Shown: one piece after another, positions 43,301-52,824 of the stretch
Layout: the number at the start of each line of letters is the position of its first letter
How positions within the stretch are numbered: the first letter of the stretch is position 1
DNA from: Vibrio profundi
Lineage (GTDB): Bacteria > Pseudomonadota > Gammaproteobacteria > Enterobacterales > Vibrionaceae
Reading direction: 5' to 3'
DNA: 64,000 nt
Assembly: GCF_005281835.1 (NCBI RefSeq)
Contig: NZ_RZIS01000001.1
Location: 848,351 to 912,350, forward strand
Notes under the pieces: model-generated
What the model was told of the DNA's origin: nothing
What the model saw: the letters and a program-made list of their open reading frames with translations, nothing else
The model's database searches: none
Translations under genes and position numbers: made by a program

Positions 43301-45238
43301 TTATTTATGTTCAATAAAGTTCACTTGTTTGCTCTCACCCGTCAGTATTGATATCTCGGTTGGTTTGCCTTCGCTATCCAATCTTAATTCACCAATGGCG
43401 CTCTGATTGACCAATCGATAGTAGTTCTGATTGTCAGGGCTTCGTTTTTCCACTTTAAGGCGTTTTCGCTTAGTAAATAAATTCAATGGCGAGTGGGGGC
43501 TATAAAGCAATCTGTCAGAAATATCGCAGAACTTCAGTAAAGAATCAGGGAACTGATTTTTAATGCCGCTACAAGTAATTTGGTAGATGTTTGGGCTGTT
43601 CTTTCGGTAACGAAGTTTAATGTCATAAGCAAAAGAATAGTGAACATCGCCTGATAAAATGACAAAGTTTGTTGGTGTTTTTGTATGCGTAAAAATACTG
43701 ATCAGAGTGTTGGCACTACCGGGGTGCGCCATCCAGTTTTCTGCGTCGATAACCAAGGGCTGGCCAAGAGTAGTCATTGTCTTTTGTAAGGTTTCGATGA
43801 ACTTAACACCAAACATCGGGGCCGCAGACACAATGATCACTTTATCTTGATGCATGAGTTCATGCTGGAACTCAATGAGCGCTTCCCAATCCATTAACCC
43901 GGATGGCTTATTCATGCGCGACTCTGAACGCCAGCGTCGAGTTCGGGTATCGAGTACCACAACTTTTGGCGAAGAGTGAATAGTAAAATGCCACTTCTCA
44001 AAGCTATTCAGGTGTTGGAGAAATTGAACCTGTTTATCGCGATTAATCTCAGTAGAGCCCTGAGGCTTGTCAGTTGGGTTAACGTATATGGCTTGCGCGT
44101 CACTAATAAATTCTTTAGAGAAATTCTTAGGTTCATTGCCCCAGCCTTGGCATAACCAATAGGCGTAAAGCCCATTGCCAATCACTTGGGTTGCAAATTC
44201 GTTTTGGTTAGCGGCGAGTTCCCAGCCGACGGTTAGGTTCCAATCGTCGGTGACATCGTGATCGTCAAAGATCATGTACGTCGGAAGATGAGCCAAAAGA
44301 CGCTGAACTTGCGGCAAGCCCTGGACGAATTCGTCAATATTGGCTTTTTCTTCACGCCATTTTTGCTGTTTTGCCGGAGATAATACATTCCCAGCATGCG
44401 TGAAGTTGTTGTCTCTCAGTCGCTCTGGGTTAATCAACGCCCATAATGTCGGCGACCAGACTAACAAATACATCGCGATAAACTCAGATAGGGTGATTAA
44501 ATGGTTATCACACTCCGTTGAGCTGAAAATAGGGATCCTACGATTAGGTAAGATCTTATCTATCAGCGAGTCGGTTTTGCTGTAATGCGGCAAAATATCA
44601 TCACGATGATAGAAATTGTTAGGATGAGCGAATAGGTCATCACTGCTGATTAACGTGTTATCTAAGCTGTCGTTTGGCAGCGATTCTTTTGCAAGCCCAA
44701 GTAGGTCGATCACTTGCCCAATCGCATCCAGTGTTGGCCCTGCCACATGATCAGCATAAATTTGGTCGCCGCTCATCATTAGCATGTCAGGGCGATCTTC
44801 TACTCGCTGACTAGCCACTTTGGTATCTGCAGCCACTAAGCTGTCTTTACTAGAGTGGTGTGGGTTGCGGCATGAGCCATGCAGAATGTAGTCGGCTTTA
44901 GTCGAGATGCGGAAGCTAACTCGGTTATTATCACCATAAAGAATATGAGGAGCCCAATCAGCCAAACACTCTGTGCCGCTCGTTATTTGGTATTCCAGCT
45001 CAACATCGGTTGGGAATTCGCCTTTTGCGTTGATGAGCGTAACCCAAGCGTGCTTTCCGACCTGAATGGATTGTATGTCGGTTTGGCTTGATTCATAGAT
45101 GGGAGAGTCATGTTTGCCTGAGTAAAGCGAAAGCGTACCTTGAAAAGGCGCGCTGGTGGTTAGCCATAGGTTGACTTCACTGGCTGTAGTTTTACGTAAT
45201 ATCGGGCCTGCTAACAGAAAAGGCAGAGATGATTCCAT
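43301..45238 (-). CDS. PhoD-like (alkaline phosphatase D family) metallophosphatase
   Basis: A 645-residue protein with an N-terminal beta-sandwich (about 1-115) and a PhoD-type metallophosphoesterase core: GSCRNPHH, MMSGDQIYADHV, FDDHDVTDDWN and LSGDVHYSFAYD carry the metal ligands. No signal peptide or Tat motif is seen, so unlike Bacillus PhoD it is probably cytosolic. The frame opens at a TTG (45256, preceded by AGG); the first ATG, used here, is at 45238 without a good ribosome site, so the start is uncertain. It follows the 118-aa gene closely on the same strand. Substrate unknown. Confidence 0.85.
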   Translation of the reverse strand: MESSLPFLLAGPILRKTTASEVNLWLTTSAPFQGTLSLYSGKHDSPIYESSQTDIQSIQVGKHAWVTLINAKGEFPTDVELEYQITSGTECLADWAPHILYGDNNRVSFRISTKADYILHGSCRNPHHSSKDSLVAADTKVASQRVEDRPDMLMMSGDQIYADHVAGPTLDAIGQVIDLLGLAKESLPNDSLDNTLISSDDLFAHPNNFYHRDDILPHYSKTDSLIDKILPNRRIPIFSSTECDNHLITLSEFIAMYLLVWSPTLWALINPERLRDNNFTHAGNVLSPAKQQKWREEKANIDEFVQGLPQVQRLLAHLPTYMIFDDHDVTDDWNLTVGWELAANQNEFATQVIGNGLYAYWLCQGWGNEPKNFSKEFISDAQAIYVNPTDKPQGSTEINRDKQVQFLQHLNSFEKWHFTIHSSPKVVVLDTRTRRWRSESRMNKPSGLMDWEALIEFQHELMHQDKVIIVSAAPMFGVKFIETLQKTMTTLGQPLVIDAENWMAHPGSANTLISIFTHTKTPTNFVILSGDVHYSFAYDIKLRYRKNSPNIYQITCSGIKNQFPDSLLKFCDISDRLLYSPHSPLNLFTKRKRLKVEKRSPDNQNYYRLVNQSAIGELRLDSEGKPTEISILTGESKQVNFIEHK

Positions 45239-45268
45239 TGTGATATGAGACGACAAAGTTATACCTGA

Positions 45269-45625
45269 TTAATCGTTATCTGAATTGGGGTCTTCTAAAA
45301 TTTCGATGACTTCTGAGCTAGAAAGTTCATGTCCCATTAAAAATAGGGCAAGCATAGCGTCGGCTTTGGTTTTCGTATCTGTGTGTTCATCTAGAATTTG
45401 CTCGAATCGATGGCGTATCATCGAGACTTCATGCTCAACAAAACCACGCCCTTCTTCATCGCCTTGATCTTCTTCAGGGGCGTTATCAAACTCTAAGAAA
45501 AGTAATTCACCATTTAACTGTGTATCGACTAACCTTTCAGGTAGCCACTCTTCGCCCATCACGACTTCTGGGTCTGAGTTTTCAGGTAAACTATTTAAAA
45601 GCTTTTGTAATTCTGAGACTTTCAC
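45269..45625 (-). CDS. Conserved hypothetical acidic protein, 118 aa
   Basis: Start GTG at 45625 gives MKVSELQKLLNSLPENSDPE, a typical beginning for a small conserved protein; the frame extends upstream but without a better start. The protein is strongly acidic (EFDNAPEEDQGDEEGRG) with a helical C-terminal half. It has no membrane segment or known motif. It lies 30 bases upstream of the PhoD-like gene and is probably co-transcribed with it. No function recognised. Confidence 0.62.
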   Translation of the reverse strand: MKVSELQKLLNSLPENSDPEVVMGEEWLPERLVDTQLNGELLFLEFDNAPEEDQGDEEGRGFVEHEVSMIRHRFEQILDEHTDTKTKADAMLALFLMGHELSSSEVIEILEDPNSDND

Positions 45626-45760
45626 AATTATTTCATTTATCCGACAATATCCTTTATTGTAACGGCCAAAAGCCACTTAACCTAAGGCTTGATCGCTCAA
45701 TTGAGCAATAATTGTCTATTCAGTAACATAAAATCTATCAGTAAGAGTATTGAAAACAGA

Positions 45761-47068
45761 ATGAAGCGCAAATATTCATCATCTTTGTTGTTAGCCAGTG
45801 CACTATTATTATCGAGTAATTCCATTCAGGCTGAAGAGCAGGATTGGGGGATTGCGGCAATGTATCGTACTGCAAGTATTCCTTTTGATACTTCTGGTGG
45901 CGACCAAACGGTCAGCTCCTTTGTTCCTATGATGTTTTTTGAAAACGACTATGTGTTTTTGAATGGTACGGAAGGTGGGGTATTTTTATATCAACCAGAA
46001 GACAGTGATTGGGAAATCAACGCGCTAACCCGTATGCGTTTTATCGATATCCCAGCGTCTTCACAGAATGCGATTGAAGGTGACACTGCAGATTTCGGTG
46101 GCCAACTTAGATATAAGTTCGATGAGAATTGGGCAATTGAAACCGAAATCATGTCCGACCCTGACTTTCGTTTTCACGGTAACTTAAGAGCCAGTGGTCA
46201 TTATGAATTTGGTGACTGGGAAATATCCCCAAGTGCGACTTTTAGATATAAAGACGCTGACTTTAATAGCCATTACTACGCGTTTTCTGAATTGTCAGGC
46301 GAAAAAGTTGGTGGGGCAATTGATGTCAATGTTGGTGTAGAGGCTCGTTATCATGTGATATCGAACCTGTATCTCCTTGGCTCGACGAGCGTAACACGAT
46401 TAGATGACAACGCGTATAACACTGATGCGGTTGAAGACCGTTACCAAGGTGAATTCTATGTCGGATTTGGCTTTTTCCAAGACAAGTCTAAAGCGCCAAA
46501 ATCGGATTTAAGTAACAAGCCTTACCTACGTATTGCACATGGTTGGGCGACGCCGTCGAACATCGGCGATATTATGAAATTTAACAGCGAGAAGGATGAG
46601 TACAATAACCAATTGACTTCATTCTTCTACGGTCATCCATTAACAGATGAACTGTTTGGGTTTCCTTTGGATATCTATTTAACGCCGGGTATTGCGCACC
46701 ATTGGTCTTCTGATGTTCAATCGAGCAGTACGGAATATGTGGTCGCGATTAAGGCTTATTACACCTTTGATTGGCCTACGCAATGGCGATTTGGTGTAGC
46801 GGAAGGCATGTCTTATATCGATTCGATTACTTACATCGAAGGCTCTGAGATGGAAAGAAAAGGCTATACGCCAAGCCACCTTCTTAACTACTTAGACTTC
46901 TCATTTGATGTCAATGTGGGTGATTTGATCGGTAAGAAAGACCTCGACAACATGTGGTTTGGTTATTCGCTTCATCACCGCTCGGCTATTTTCGAAAACG
47001 CTTCGCAGTTTGGTCGAATTAAAGGCGGCAGTAACTACAACACGATTTACGTTCAGTACGAATTTTAA
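45761..47068 (+). CDS. MipA/OmpV-family outer-membrane protein
   Basis: A 435-residue protein. The signal peptide (SSSLLLASALLLSSNSIQA, cleaved before EEQDWG) is followed by a beta-barrel with MipA/OmpV features: WGIAAMYRTASIPFD, PMMFFENDYVFLNGTEGGVFLY, and a C-terminal YVQYEF. It is longer than the usual 250-residue MipA, with extra strands in the middle. MipA-type proteins scaffold peptidoglycan enzymes or act as porins. The ATG at 45761 is chosen because it heads the signal peptide; the frame opens at 45689. It has its own terminator. Confidence 0.78.
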   Translation: MKRKYSSSLLLASALLLSSNSIQAEEQDWGIAAMYRTASIPFDTSGGDQTVSSFVPMMFFENDYVFLNGTEGGVFLYQPEDSDWEINALTRMRFIDIPASSQNAIEGDTADFGGQLRYKFDENWAIETEIMSDPDFRFHGNLRASGHYEFGDWEISPSATFRYKDADFNSHYYAFSELSGEKVGGAIDVNVGVEARYHVISNLYLLGSTSVTRLDDNAYNTDAVEDRYQGEFYVGFGFFQDKSKAPKSDLSNKPYLRIAHGWATPSNIGDIMKFNSEKDEYNNQLTSFFYGHPLTDELFGFPLDIYLTPGIAHHWSSDVQSSSTEYVVAIKAYYTFDWPTQWRFGVAEGMSYIDSITYIEGSEMERKGYTPSHLLNYLDFSFDVNVGDLIGKKDLDNMWFGYSLHHRSAIFENASQFGRIKGGSNYNTIYVQYEF

Positions 47069-47090
47069 TTCATTCCGCACAGAACAAACG

Positions 47091-47123
47091 AAGCCTGAAA
47101 GCGTTGTGCTTTCAGGCTTTTTT
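47091..47123 (+). terminator. Terminator after the MipA/OmpV-like gene
   Basis: AAGCCTGAAA, nine-base loop, TTTCAGGCTTTTTTAA. Confidence 0.9.
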
Positions 47124-47205
47124 AATTTCGAAGCTAATTTAGGCGCAGGTATCAATTGTGGTACACTTGCGCCAGTTTTTGTAAGAGAAAAGAATAGGAC
47201 ACGCT

Positions 47206-50200
47206 TTGACTTCGTCCCCTGAAAAAGCAGCGAACTCTCCGTCTGCTTCAAATAATAATGCTGCATCACTTCGTAAGGCACTGAATGAGTGCATGATGCG
47301 CGACCGATTTCGTTTAAGTAAACGCATAGCTGGCGCTAATAAGATTAAAAATGAAAAATCTAAGCATGCTGTTTTCGACGAAATCGCGTTAGACATTGCT
47401 AAATCTATGATGACCGCTACCGAGCGTGCATCTCACAAGCCTACCATTGAATATCCTGAAATTTTACCTGTGAGCCAAAAGCGCGATGATATCGCGAAAG
47501 CCATTGAAGAAAACCAAGTGGTTATCGTGGCGGGTGAAACAGGCTCGGGTAAAACCACTCAGCTCCCTAAGATTTGTTCTGAGTTAGGGCGTGGTCGATT
47601 TGGTTTGATTGGCCATACGCAGCCAAGACGACTTGCTGCGCGCTCCGTTGCGAACCGTATTGCCGATGAAATGGAAACGAAACTTGGTGAGTTTGTTGGT
47701 TATAAGGTTCGTTTTAACGACCAGATTTCTGATAATACACAAATCAAATTGATGACAGACGGTATCTTACTGGCTGAAATTCAACACGATCGATTCCTGA
47801 ATCAATATGACACCATCATTATCGATGAAGCGCACGAACGTAGCCTAAACATCGATTTCATCATGGGTTACCTGAAAGAGCTGCTACCAAAGCGTCCTGA
47901 TCTAAAAGTGGTCATCACGTCGGCAACGATTGACCCTGAACGTTTCTCGAAACACTTTAACGATGCGCCAATCATCGAAGTGTCGGGTCGCACTTATCCG
48001 GTTGATACTCGTTACCGCCCATTAAGCGGTGATGATAGCGACTCCGATCGTGACCAAATGGAAGGTATTTTTGAAGCGGTCGATGAACTTTGCGATGAAG
48101 GCTTAGGTGACATCCTGATCTTCATGAATGGTGAACGTGAAATTCGCGATACCGCTGACGCATTGAATAAACGTAATTTACGCGACACAGAAATCGTCCC
48201 ACTGTACGCAAGATTATCGGCGGGTGAACAAAACCGCATATTCCAGTCTCATACAGGGCGTCGAATCGTACTGGCAACGAACGTTGCAGAAACATCATTA
48301 ACGGTTCCGGGAATTCGCTACGTTATCGACCCGGGTACTGCGCGTATTAGCCGTTATAGCTACCGTACCAAAGTACAACGCTTGCCAATTGAGCCGATTT
48401 CTCAAGCGAGTGCCAATCAGCGTAAAGGTCGTTGTGGACGTGTCGCTGAAGGTATTTGTATTCGTTTGTACTCTGAAGAAGACTTTGAGTCGCGCCCAGA
48501 GTTTACCGATCCTGAGATTCTGCGTACTAACCTAGCGTCTGTAATCCTGCAGATGACGGCATTAGGGCTAGGCGACATTCAAGCTTTCCCATTTGTTGAA
48601 GCGCCAGATAAGCGCAACATTCAAGATGGTGTAAGGCTACTCGAAGAGTTAGGCGCCATTGCTGCTGACAATAAAAAATCTCGAGACGGTGACGCGAAGA
48701 AGAAGCTGACTGCAATTGGTCGCCAGCTTGCGAAATTACCGATAGATCCAAGATTGGCTCGTATGGTAATTGAAGCGCCGCGCAATGCGTGTTTACACGA
48801 AGTCATGGTTATTGCTTCTGCACTGTCGATTCAAGATCCACGTGAACGCCCGTCAGATAAACAACAGTCTTCAGACGATAAGCACAAGCGATTCTTTGAT
48901 AAAGAGTCTGACTTCATGACGTTCGTGAACCTATGGGGCTACATTAAAGAGCAGCAAAAGGCGCTTTCAAGTAATCAATTTAGAAAGCAGTGTAAGCAAG
49001 ATTACTTAAATTATTTGCGTGTTCGTGAATGGCAAGATGTGTACTTCCAGATACATCAAGCGATGCGCGAAATGGACACTAAGCTTAATGATGAACCAGG
49101 TTCGTATCAAGGGATCCACGTATCGCTGCTATCTGGTTTGCTTTCTCATATTGGTATGAAAGACCAAGAGAAAAATGAATACCAAGGTGCTCGTAACGCT
49201 CGTTTCCATATTTTCCCAGGTTCAGGGCTATTCAAGAAGCAGCCTAAATGGATTATGTCGGCCGAGCTGGTGGAAACGTCTAAGCTTTGGGGCCGTATCA
49301 TCGCCAAAATTCAGCCGGAATGGATTGAACCACTAGCTAAGCACCTTATTAAACGCAGTTACAGCGAGCCTCATTGGTCTAAGAAACAAGCTGCGGTGAT
49401 GGCACACGAAAAAGTGATGTTATACGGAATTCCAATTGTTCCTAAGCGACTAGTGAATTACGGCTCTATCGATTCTACAGTGAGTCGTGAGTTGTTTGTT
49501 CGTAGTGCACTTGTTGAAGGTGAGTGGGAAACGAAACACGCATTCTTTAAGCAGAATCGTAAGCTTCTACAAGAAGTGGAAGAGCTGGAACATAAATCTC
49601 GTCGTCGCGACATTCTGATTGATGACGATGAGCTGTTTGATTTTTATGATCAGCGTGTAGGTGACGAGGTAGTTTCAGGCCGTCACTTCGATACATGGTG
49701 GAAGAAAGCTAGCCGTGACAACGCGGAACTGCTTAATTTCGAGAAATCCATGCTATTCAGAGGCGATGCAAGCCATGTTACTGATTTGGATTACCCGAAC
49801 TTTTGGCATCAAGATGGCTTGAAACTTAAGCTGAGTTATCAGTTTGAGCCAGGGGATGACAATGATGGTGTAACGGTTCATATTCCGCTACCGATTTTAA
49901 ACCAGATCGAACAAGCTGGCTTTGATTGGCAGATCCCAGGTTTACGTCATGAGCTTGTGGTTAGCTTGATCAAGTCGCTACCTAAAACGCTTCGTAGAAA
50001 CTTTGTACCTGCGCCTAACTATGCCGATGCTTTCTTGTCGCGTGTGACGCCTTTAGAAGCGCCATTGCTTGACTCGTTAGAAAAAGAGCTCCGCCGGATG
50101 ACGGGCGTTGAAGTGCTTCGCGAAGATTGGAAACTCGATCAGATCCCAGAGCACTTAAAAGTGACGTTCAGAGCGGTTGATCACCGTAAGCGCAAGCTGA

Positions 50201-51147
50201 AAGAAAACAAAGATCTGCATGAACTTAAAGAAAGCCTCAAAGATAAAGTTCAAGAAACGTTATCAAAGGTTGCAGACGACGATATTGAGCAGCAAAACCT
50301 GCATACTTGGAGCTTTGGTGAACTACCAAAAGTCTACCAACAAAAGCGTGGTGGTTATGACGTAAAAGCCTTCCCAGCATTGGTCGACACGAAAGACAGC
50401 GTTGAGATTAAGCTGTTTGAAACAGAGCAAGAGCAGATTTCAGCGATGAAAGCTGGTCAACGTCGTTTGATACTTCTGAACGTACCGTCACCGATTAAGT
50501 ATTTGCACTCAAACTTACCGAATAAATCTAAGTTAGGTTTGTACTTTAACCCTTACGGTAAAGTATTAGATTTGATTGATGATTGTATTGCTTGTGGTAT
50601 CGATAAGTTGATCGAAGAGAAGGGCGGTATCGTGTGGGAGCCTTCTCAGTTTGAAGCGCTAAAAGAGCACGTTCGAGCAGAGCTCGGTGATGCCGTGGTT
50701 GAAATTGCACAGCAAGTAGAAACCATCCTTACGACTGCTTTTAGTATCAATAAAAAGCTAAAAGGCCGTGTAGATTTGTCGATGGCGTTTGCGCTTTCAG
50801 ATATCAAAGCACAAATTGAAGGGCTGATCTTCAAAGGGTTTGCAACGGAATGTGGTTGGAAGCGCCTACCTGATATTCTTCGTTACATGAAAGCGATTGA
50901 GCGACGTATGGAAAAACTGCCTATCGATCCGAACAAAGATAGGCTGCATATGATCAAAGTAGAGTCTGTAACGAGTGATTACAAAGAATTACTGAATAAA
51001 ATTCCAAAAGGTCTAGCTGTGCCAGATAATGTAAAAGAAGTGCGTTGGATGATAGAAGAGCTTCGTGTAAGCTTCTTCGCACAGCAGTTAGGAACACCGT
51101 ACCCGGTTTCGGACAAACGAGTGAAAAATGCGATAGATGCCTGCTAG
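47206..51147 (+). CDS. hrpA: ATP-dependent RNA helicase HrpA (DEAH-box)
   Basis: A 1313-residue DEAH helicase, the same length class as E. coli HrpA (1300). Motif I is GETGSGKT at about residues 110-117, motif II DEAH at 207-210, motif III SAT, motif V TNVAETSLT and motif VI QRKGRCGR. A helicase-associated region, OB-like fold and the large HrpA-specific C-terminal domain follow. E. coli HrpA helps rescue collided ribosomes and process mRNA. The start is TTG at 47206 with AGGA upstream; the N-terminal residues LMxRDRxRxSKR region aligns with E. coli, so an internal ATG start would lose conserved sequence. Confidence 0.96.
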   Translation: MTSSPEKAANSPSASNNNAASLRKALNECMMRDRFRLSKRIAGANKIKNEKSKHAVFDEIALDIAKSMMTATERASHKPTIEYPEILPVSQKRDDIAKAIEENQVVIVAGETGSGKTTQLPKICSELGRGRFGLIGHTQPRRLAARSVANRIADEMETKLGEFVGYKVRFNDQISDNTQIKLMTDGILLAEIQHDRFLNQYDTIIIDEAHERSLNIDFIMGYLKELLPKRPDLKVVITSATIDPERFSKHFNDAPIIEVSGRTYPVDTRYRPLSGDDSDSDRDQMEGIFEAVDELCDEGLGDILIFMNGEREIRDTADALNKRNLRDTEIVPLYARLSAGEQNRIFQSHTGRRIVLATNVAETSLTVPGIRYVIDPGTARISRYSYRTKVQRLPIEPISQASANQRKGRCGRVAEGICIRLYSEEDFESRPEFTDPEILRTNLASVILQMTALGLGDIQAFPFVEAPDKRNIQDGVRLLEELGAIAADNKKSRDGDAKKKLTAIGRQLAKLPIDPRLARMVIEAPRNACLHEVMVIASALSIQDPRERPSDKQQSSDDKHKRFFDKESDFMTFVNLWGYIKEQQKALSSNQFRKQCKQDYLNYLRVREWQDVYFQIHQAMREMDTKLNDEPGSYQGIHVSLLSGLLSHIGMKDQEKNEYQGARNARFHIFPGSGLFKKQPKWIMSAELVETSKLWGRIIAKIQPEWIEPLAKHLIKRSYSEPHWSKKQAAVMAHEKVMLYGIPIVPKRLVNYGSIDSTVSRELFVRSALVEGEWETKHAFFKQNRKLLQEVEELEHKSRRRDILIDDDELFDFYDQRVGDEVVSGRHFDTWWKKASRDNAELLNFEKSMLFRGDASHVTDLDYPNFWHQDGLKLKLSYQFEPGDDNDGVTVHIPLPILNQIEQAGFDWQIPGLRHELVVSLIKSLPKTLRRNFVPAPNYADAFLSRVTPLEAPLLDSLEKELRRMTGVEVLREDWKLDQIPEHLKVTFRAVDHRKRKLKENKDLHELKESLKDKVQETLSKVADDDIEQQNLHTWSFGELPKVYQQKRGGYDVKAFPALVDTKDSVEIKLFETEQEQISAMKAGQRRLILLNVPSPIKYLHSNLPNKSKLGLYFNPYGKVLDLIDDCIACGIDKLIEEKGGIVWEPSQFEALKEHVRAELGDAVVEIAQQVETILTTAFSINKKLKGRVDLSMAFALSDIKAQIEGLIFKGFATECGWKRLPDILRYMKAIERRMEKLPIDPNKDRLHMIKVESVTSDYKELLNKIPKGLAVPDNVKEVRWMIEELRVSFFAQQLGTPYPVSDKRVKNAIDAC

Positions 51148-51149
51148 GT

Positions 51150-51245
51150 ACAAATATTGCACTCGGAATAGATATGACAAATAAATGGCAGTTTAACGTC
51201 AGTGGTTGGCCGCTTGAACTGTCAATAATATTGAGAAGGTTAGTA
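51150..51245 (+). repeat. Duplicated leader, copy 1, with hairpin at 51189-51221
   Basis: About 95 bases before the first small outer-membrane gene recur, with changes, before the second (52078-52174). Inside lies CAGTTTAA ... TTGAACTG closing an inner GTCA/TGGC stem with a five-base loop. The same RNA frame also reads as a 24-codon open frame from ATG 51174, whose TGA overlaps the ATG of the next gene. Confidence 0.7.
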
Positions 51246-51742
51246 TGAAAAAGACATTATTAGCGCTTGCGCTTATTGGTGCATCTTCAACAGCAATGGC
51301 TGATTCATGGCTCTATGGCGGTGTTGCAGGTGGACAAAACTCACTTGGTAACGAGAGCGAAACTGCATACGGTGTACATGTAGGTACAGGAATTTTACCA
51401 CTAATTGGCCTAGAGGCCGGTTACTGGAATCTAGGTTCATTTGATTCTGTAGAATACGGAAACAATACTCGTACGAACCTTGATGCGACTTCAGTATACT
51501 TTGCAGTTAAGCCTAGTATTGATTTTGGTCCTCTACATGTTTATGCAAAGGGTGGCCTTCATTCATATGAGCTGAAAGGCGATAACGGTTTTTCTCAAGA
51601 TGACGTAGATATCATGTACGGTGTTGGTGCTGAATACTTCATCATGGGCCCTGTATCAGTTGGTGCTAGCTACCAAAACTTCAAAATGAAAGATGATGAT
51701 GCAGGTGTATTCACCTTAAATGCGACAATTCACTTGTTGTAA
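51245..51742 (+). CDS. Small outer-membrane barrel protein, tandem copy 1
   Basis: A 165-residue protein with a signal peptide (MKKTLLALALIGASSTAMA, cleaved before DSWLYGG) and an eight-strand barrel pattern ending NATIHLL. Conserved blocks shared with copy 2: GVHVGTGILPLIGLEAGY, KPSIDFGPLHVYAKGGL, IMYGVGAEYF and SVGASYQ. It resembles the OmpA transmembrane-barrel/Ail type of small surface proteins, without an OmpA C-terminal domain. AGAAGG precedes the ATG. Its leader begins right after the hrpA stop codon, so read-through from hrpA or a promoter inside hrpA is possible. Confidence 0.8.
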   Translation: MKKTLLALALIGASSTAMADSWLYGGVAGGQNSLGNESETAYGVHVGTGILPLIGLEAGYWNLGSFDSVEYGNNTRTNLDATSVYFAVKPSIDFGPLHVYAKGGLHSYELKGDNGFSQDDVDIMYGVGAEYFIMGPVSVGASYQNFKMKDDDAGVFTLNATIHLL

Positions 51743-51759
51743 TCATATCTCCATATACT

Positions 51760-51789
51760 AAAACGCCAGCTTTCGAGCTGGCGTTTTTT
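51760..51789 (+). terminator. Terminator of barrel copy 1
   Basis: AAAACGCCAGC, loop TTTCGA, GCTGGCGTTTTTTA. The same stem sequence ends copy 2. Confidence 0.9.
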
Positions 51790-52077
51790 ATTGGTACAAA
51801 AACCAAAAGTGTACGTGTATTTCTCACGTTTGATCTCTTTTACGTTTGTTGATTTTCTACTTTTCTCGTTTAGCACAAACATAGTTGTTGAAGCCAAAGG
51901 TGCGACGAGCGAAGGATTCCCTTTTCGGTACTGCTTACTACCGACCTTAATATTCAAGCCCACTTAGCCGAATCTTGCGTTATTCCCCTTCCTTTTCACT
52001 CATAGTCATCAGTCGGATAGTGAGCTCCGCGTATTTTTCGTTAAAAAGGCGGTTAAAACATTTTTTATTTCGAATTG
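51790..52077. other. Spacer between the duplicated barrel genes
   Basis: About 290 bases with no convincing gene. An open frame on the minus strand (51730-51963) covers part of it but begins without a ribosome site and overlaps the copy 1 terminator. The segment around 51893-51945 (GTGCGACGAGCGAAGGATTC and onward) looks like a dispersed Vibrio intergenic sequence, by memory only. Confidence 0.4.
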
Positions 52078-52174
52078 GTATCAATATTGCATTCTGTATC
52101 AAGGTGGCAAATGAATCGCAGTTTAACGGCAATGGTTGTCCACTTAAACTGTCCATAATATTAAGAAGGTTAGT
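52078..52174 (+). repeat. Duplicated leader, copy 2, with hairpin at 52119-52151
   Basis: Matches copy 1 from the ATATTGCAT-type start to the AAGAAGGTTAGT ribosome site. The hairpin is CAGTTTAA ... TTAAACTG with an inner GGCA/TGTC stem. At the inner stem one U.G pair of copy 1 is a G.U pair here, and in the outer stem one G.U is a U-A, so pairing is kept while bases change. A 24-codon frame from GTG 52103 again ends across the gene's ATG. Confidence 0.7.
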
Positions 52175-52693
52175 ATGAAAAAGACATTATTGACGCTTGC
52201 GCTTATCGGTGCGTCTTCAACTGCAATGGCGGACTCATGGATTTATGCAGGCGGACAACTTGGTCAGTCAAACGTCGACAGTGAAAATGGTACGACTTCA
52301 GGTGTACATATCGGAACCGGTATTCTACCGTTTATCGGCCTGGAAGCGGGCTACATGAACTTCGGCGAAATCAATATTGCTTACAATAACTTAACAGCTG
52401 ACGCTTCATTTTCATCTTTCTATCTTGCAGCTAAACCAAGTATTGATTTTGGCCCACTGCACGTTTACGCAAAAGGTGGTCTAAATTCGTACAGTGTTGA
52501 TTACTCAGGCACTATCGGTCAGCTGTTAAGCGAAGATACGGGTGTTGGTATCATGTATGGCGTGGGTGCAGAATACTTCGTATTAGATATGCTGTCTGTT
52601 GGCGCAAGTTACCAATCGTTCGGGATGGAAATCGACGGTGACTCAGTCGACGTGACGAGCTTCACTCTAAACGCGACGGTTCACTTCTTATAA
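52175..52693 (+). CDS. Small outer-membrane barrel protein, tandem copy 2
   Basis: A 172-residue paralogue of the protein at 51245, with an almost identical signal peptide (MKKTLLTLALIGASSTAMA) and the same conserved barrel blocks (SGVHIGTGILPFIGLEAGY, KPSIDFGPLHVYAKGGL, GIMYGVGAEYF). The regions between them, which would be surface loops, differ most, for example SVDYSGTIGQLLSEDTG against ELKGDNGFSQDDVD. That is the pattern of a duplicated surface protein diversifying in its exposed loops. It has its own leader and terminator. Confidence 0.8.
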   Translation: MKKTLLTLALIGASSTAMADSWIYAGGQLGQSNVDSENGTTSGVHIGTGILPFIGLEAGYMNFGEINIAYNNLTADASFSSFYLAAKPSIDFGPLHVYAKGGLNSYSVDYSGTIGQLLSEDTGVGIMYGVGAEYFVLDMLSVGASYQSFGMEIDGDSVDVTSFTLNATVHFL

Positions 52694-52751
52694 TCTTTTG
52701 TAGTTTGGTTGGGCTCGAACAGAGGCTGAATTTACTAAAGTACAGATAGAT

Positions 52752-52782
52752 AAAACGCCAGCAATGATGCTGGCGTTTTTTG
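52752..52782 (+). terminator. Terminator of barrel copy 2
   Basis: AAAACGCCAGC, loop AATGAT, GCTGGCGTTTTTTG. The stem is the same as in copy 1, which shows that the duplicated unit included its terminator. Confidence 0.9.
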
Positions 52783-52824
52783 TGTCTTTCTTGGTTTGCT
52801 GTATAGCGCAGGTCCTAACGATGG

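Noticed and set aside
51730..51963. 77-codon minus-strand frame between the duplicated barrels
   Set aside because: It overlaps the barrel terminator, has no ribosome site and unusual composition; it is treated as part of the spacer.
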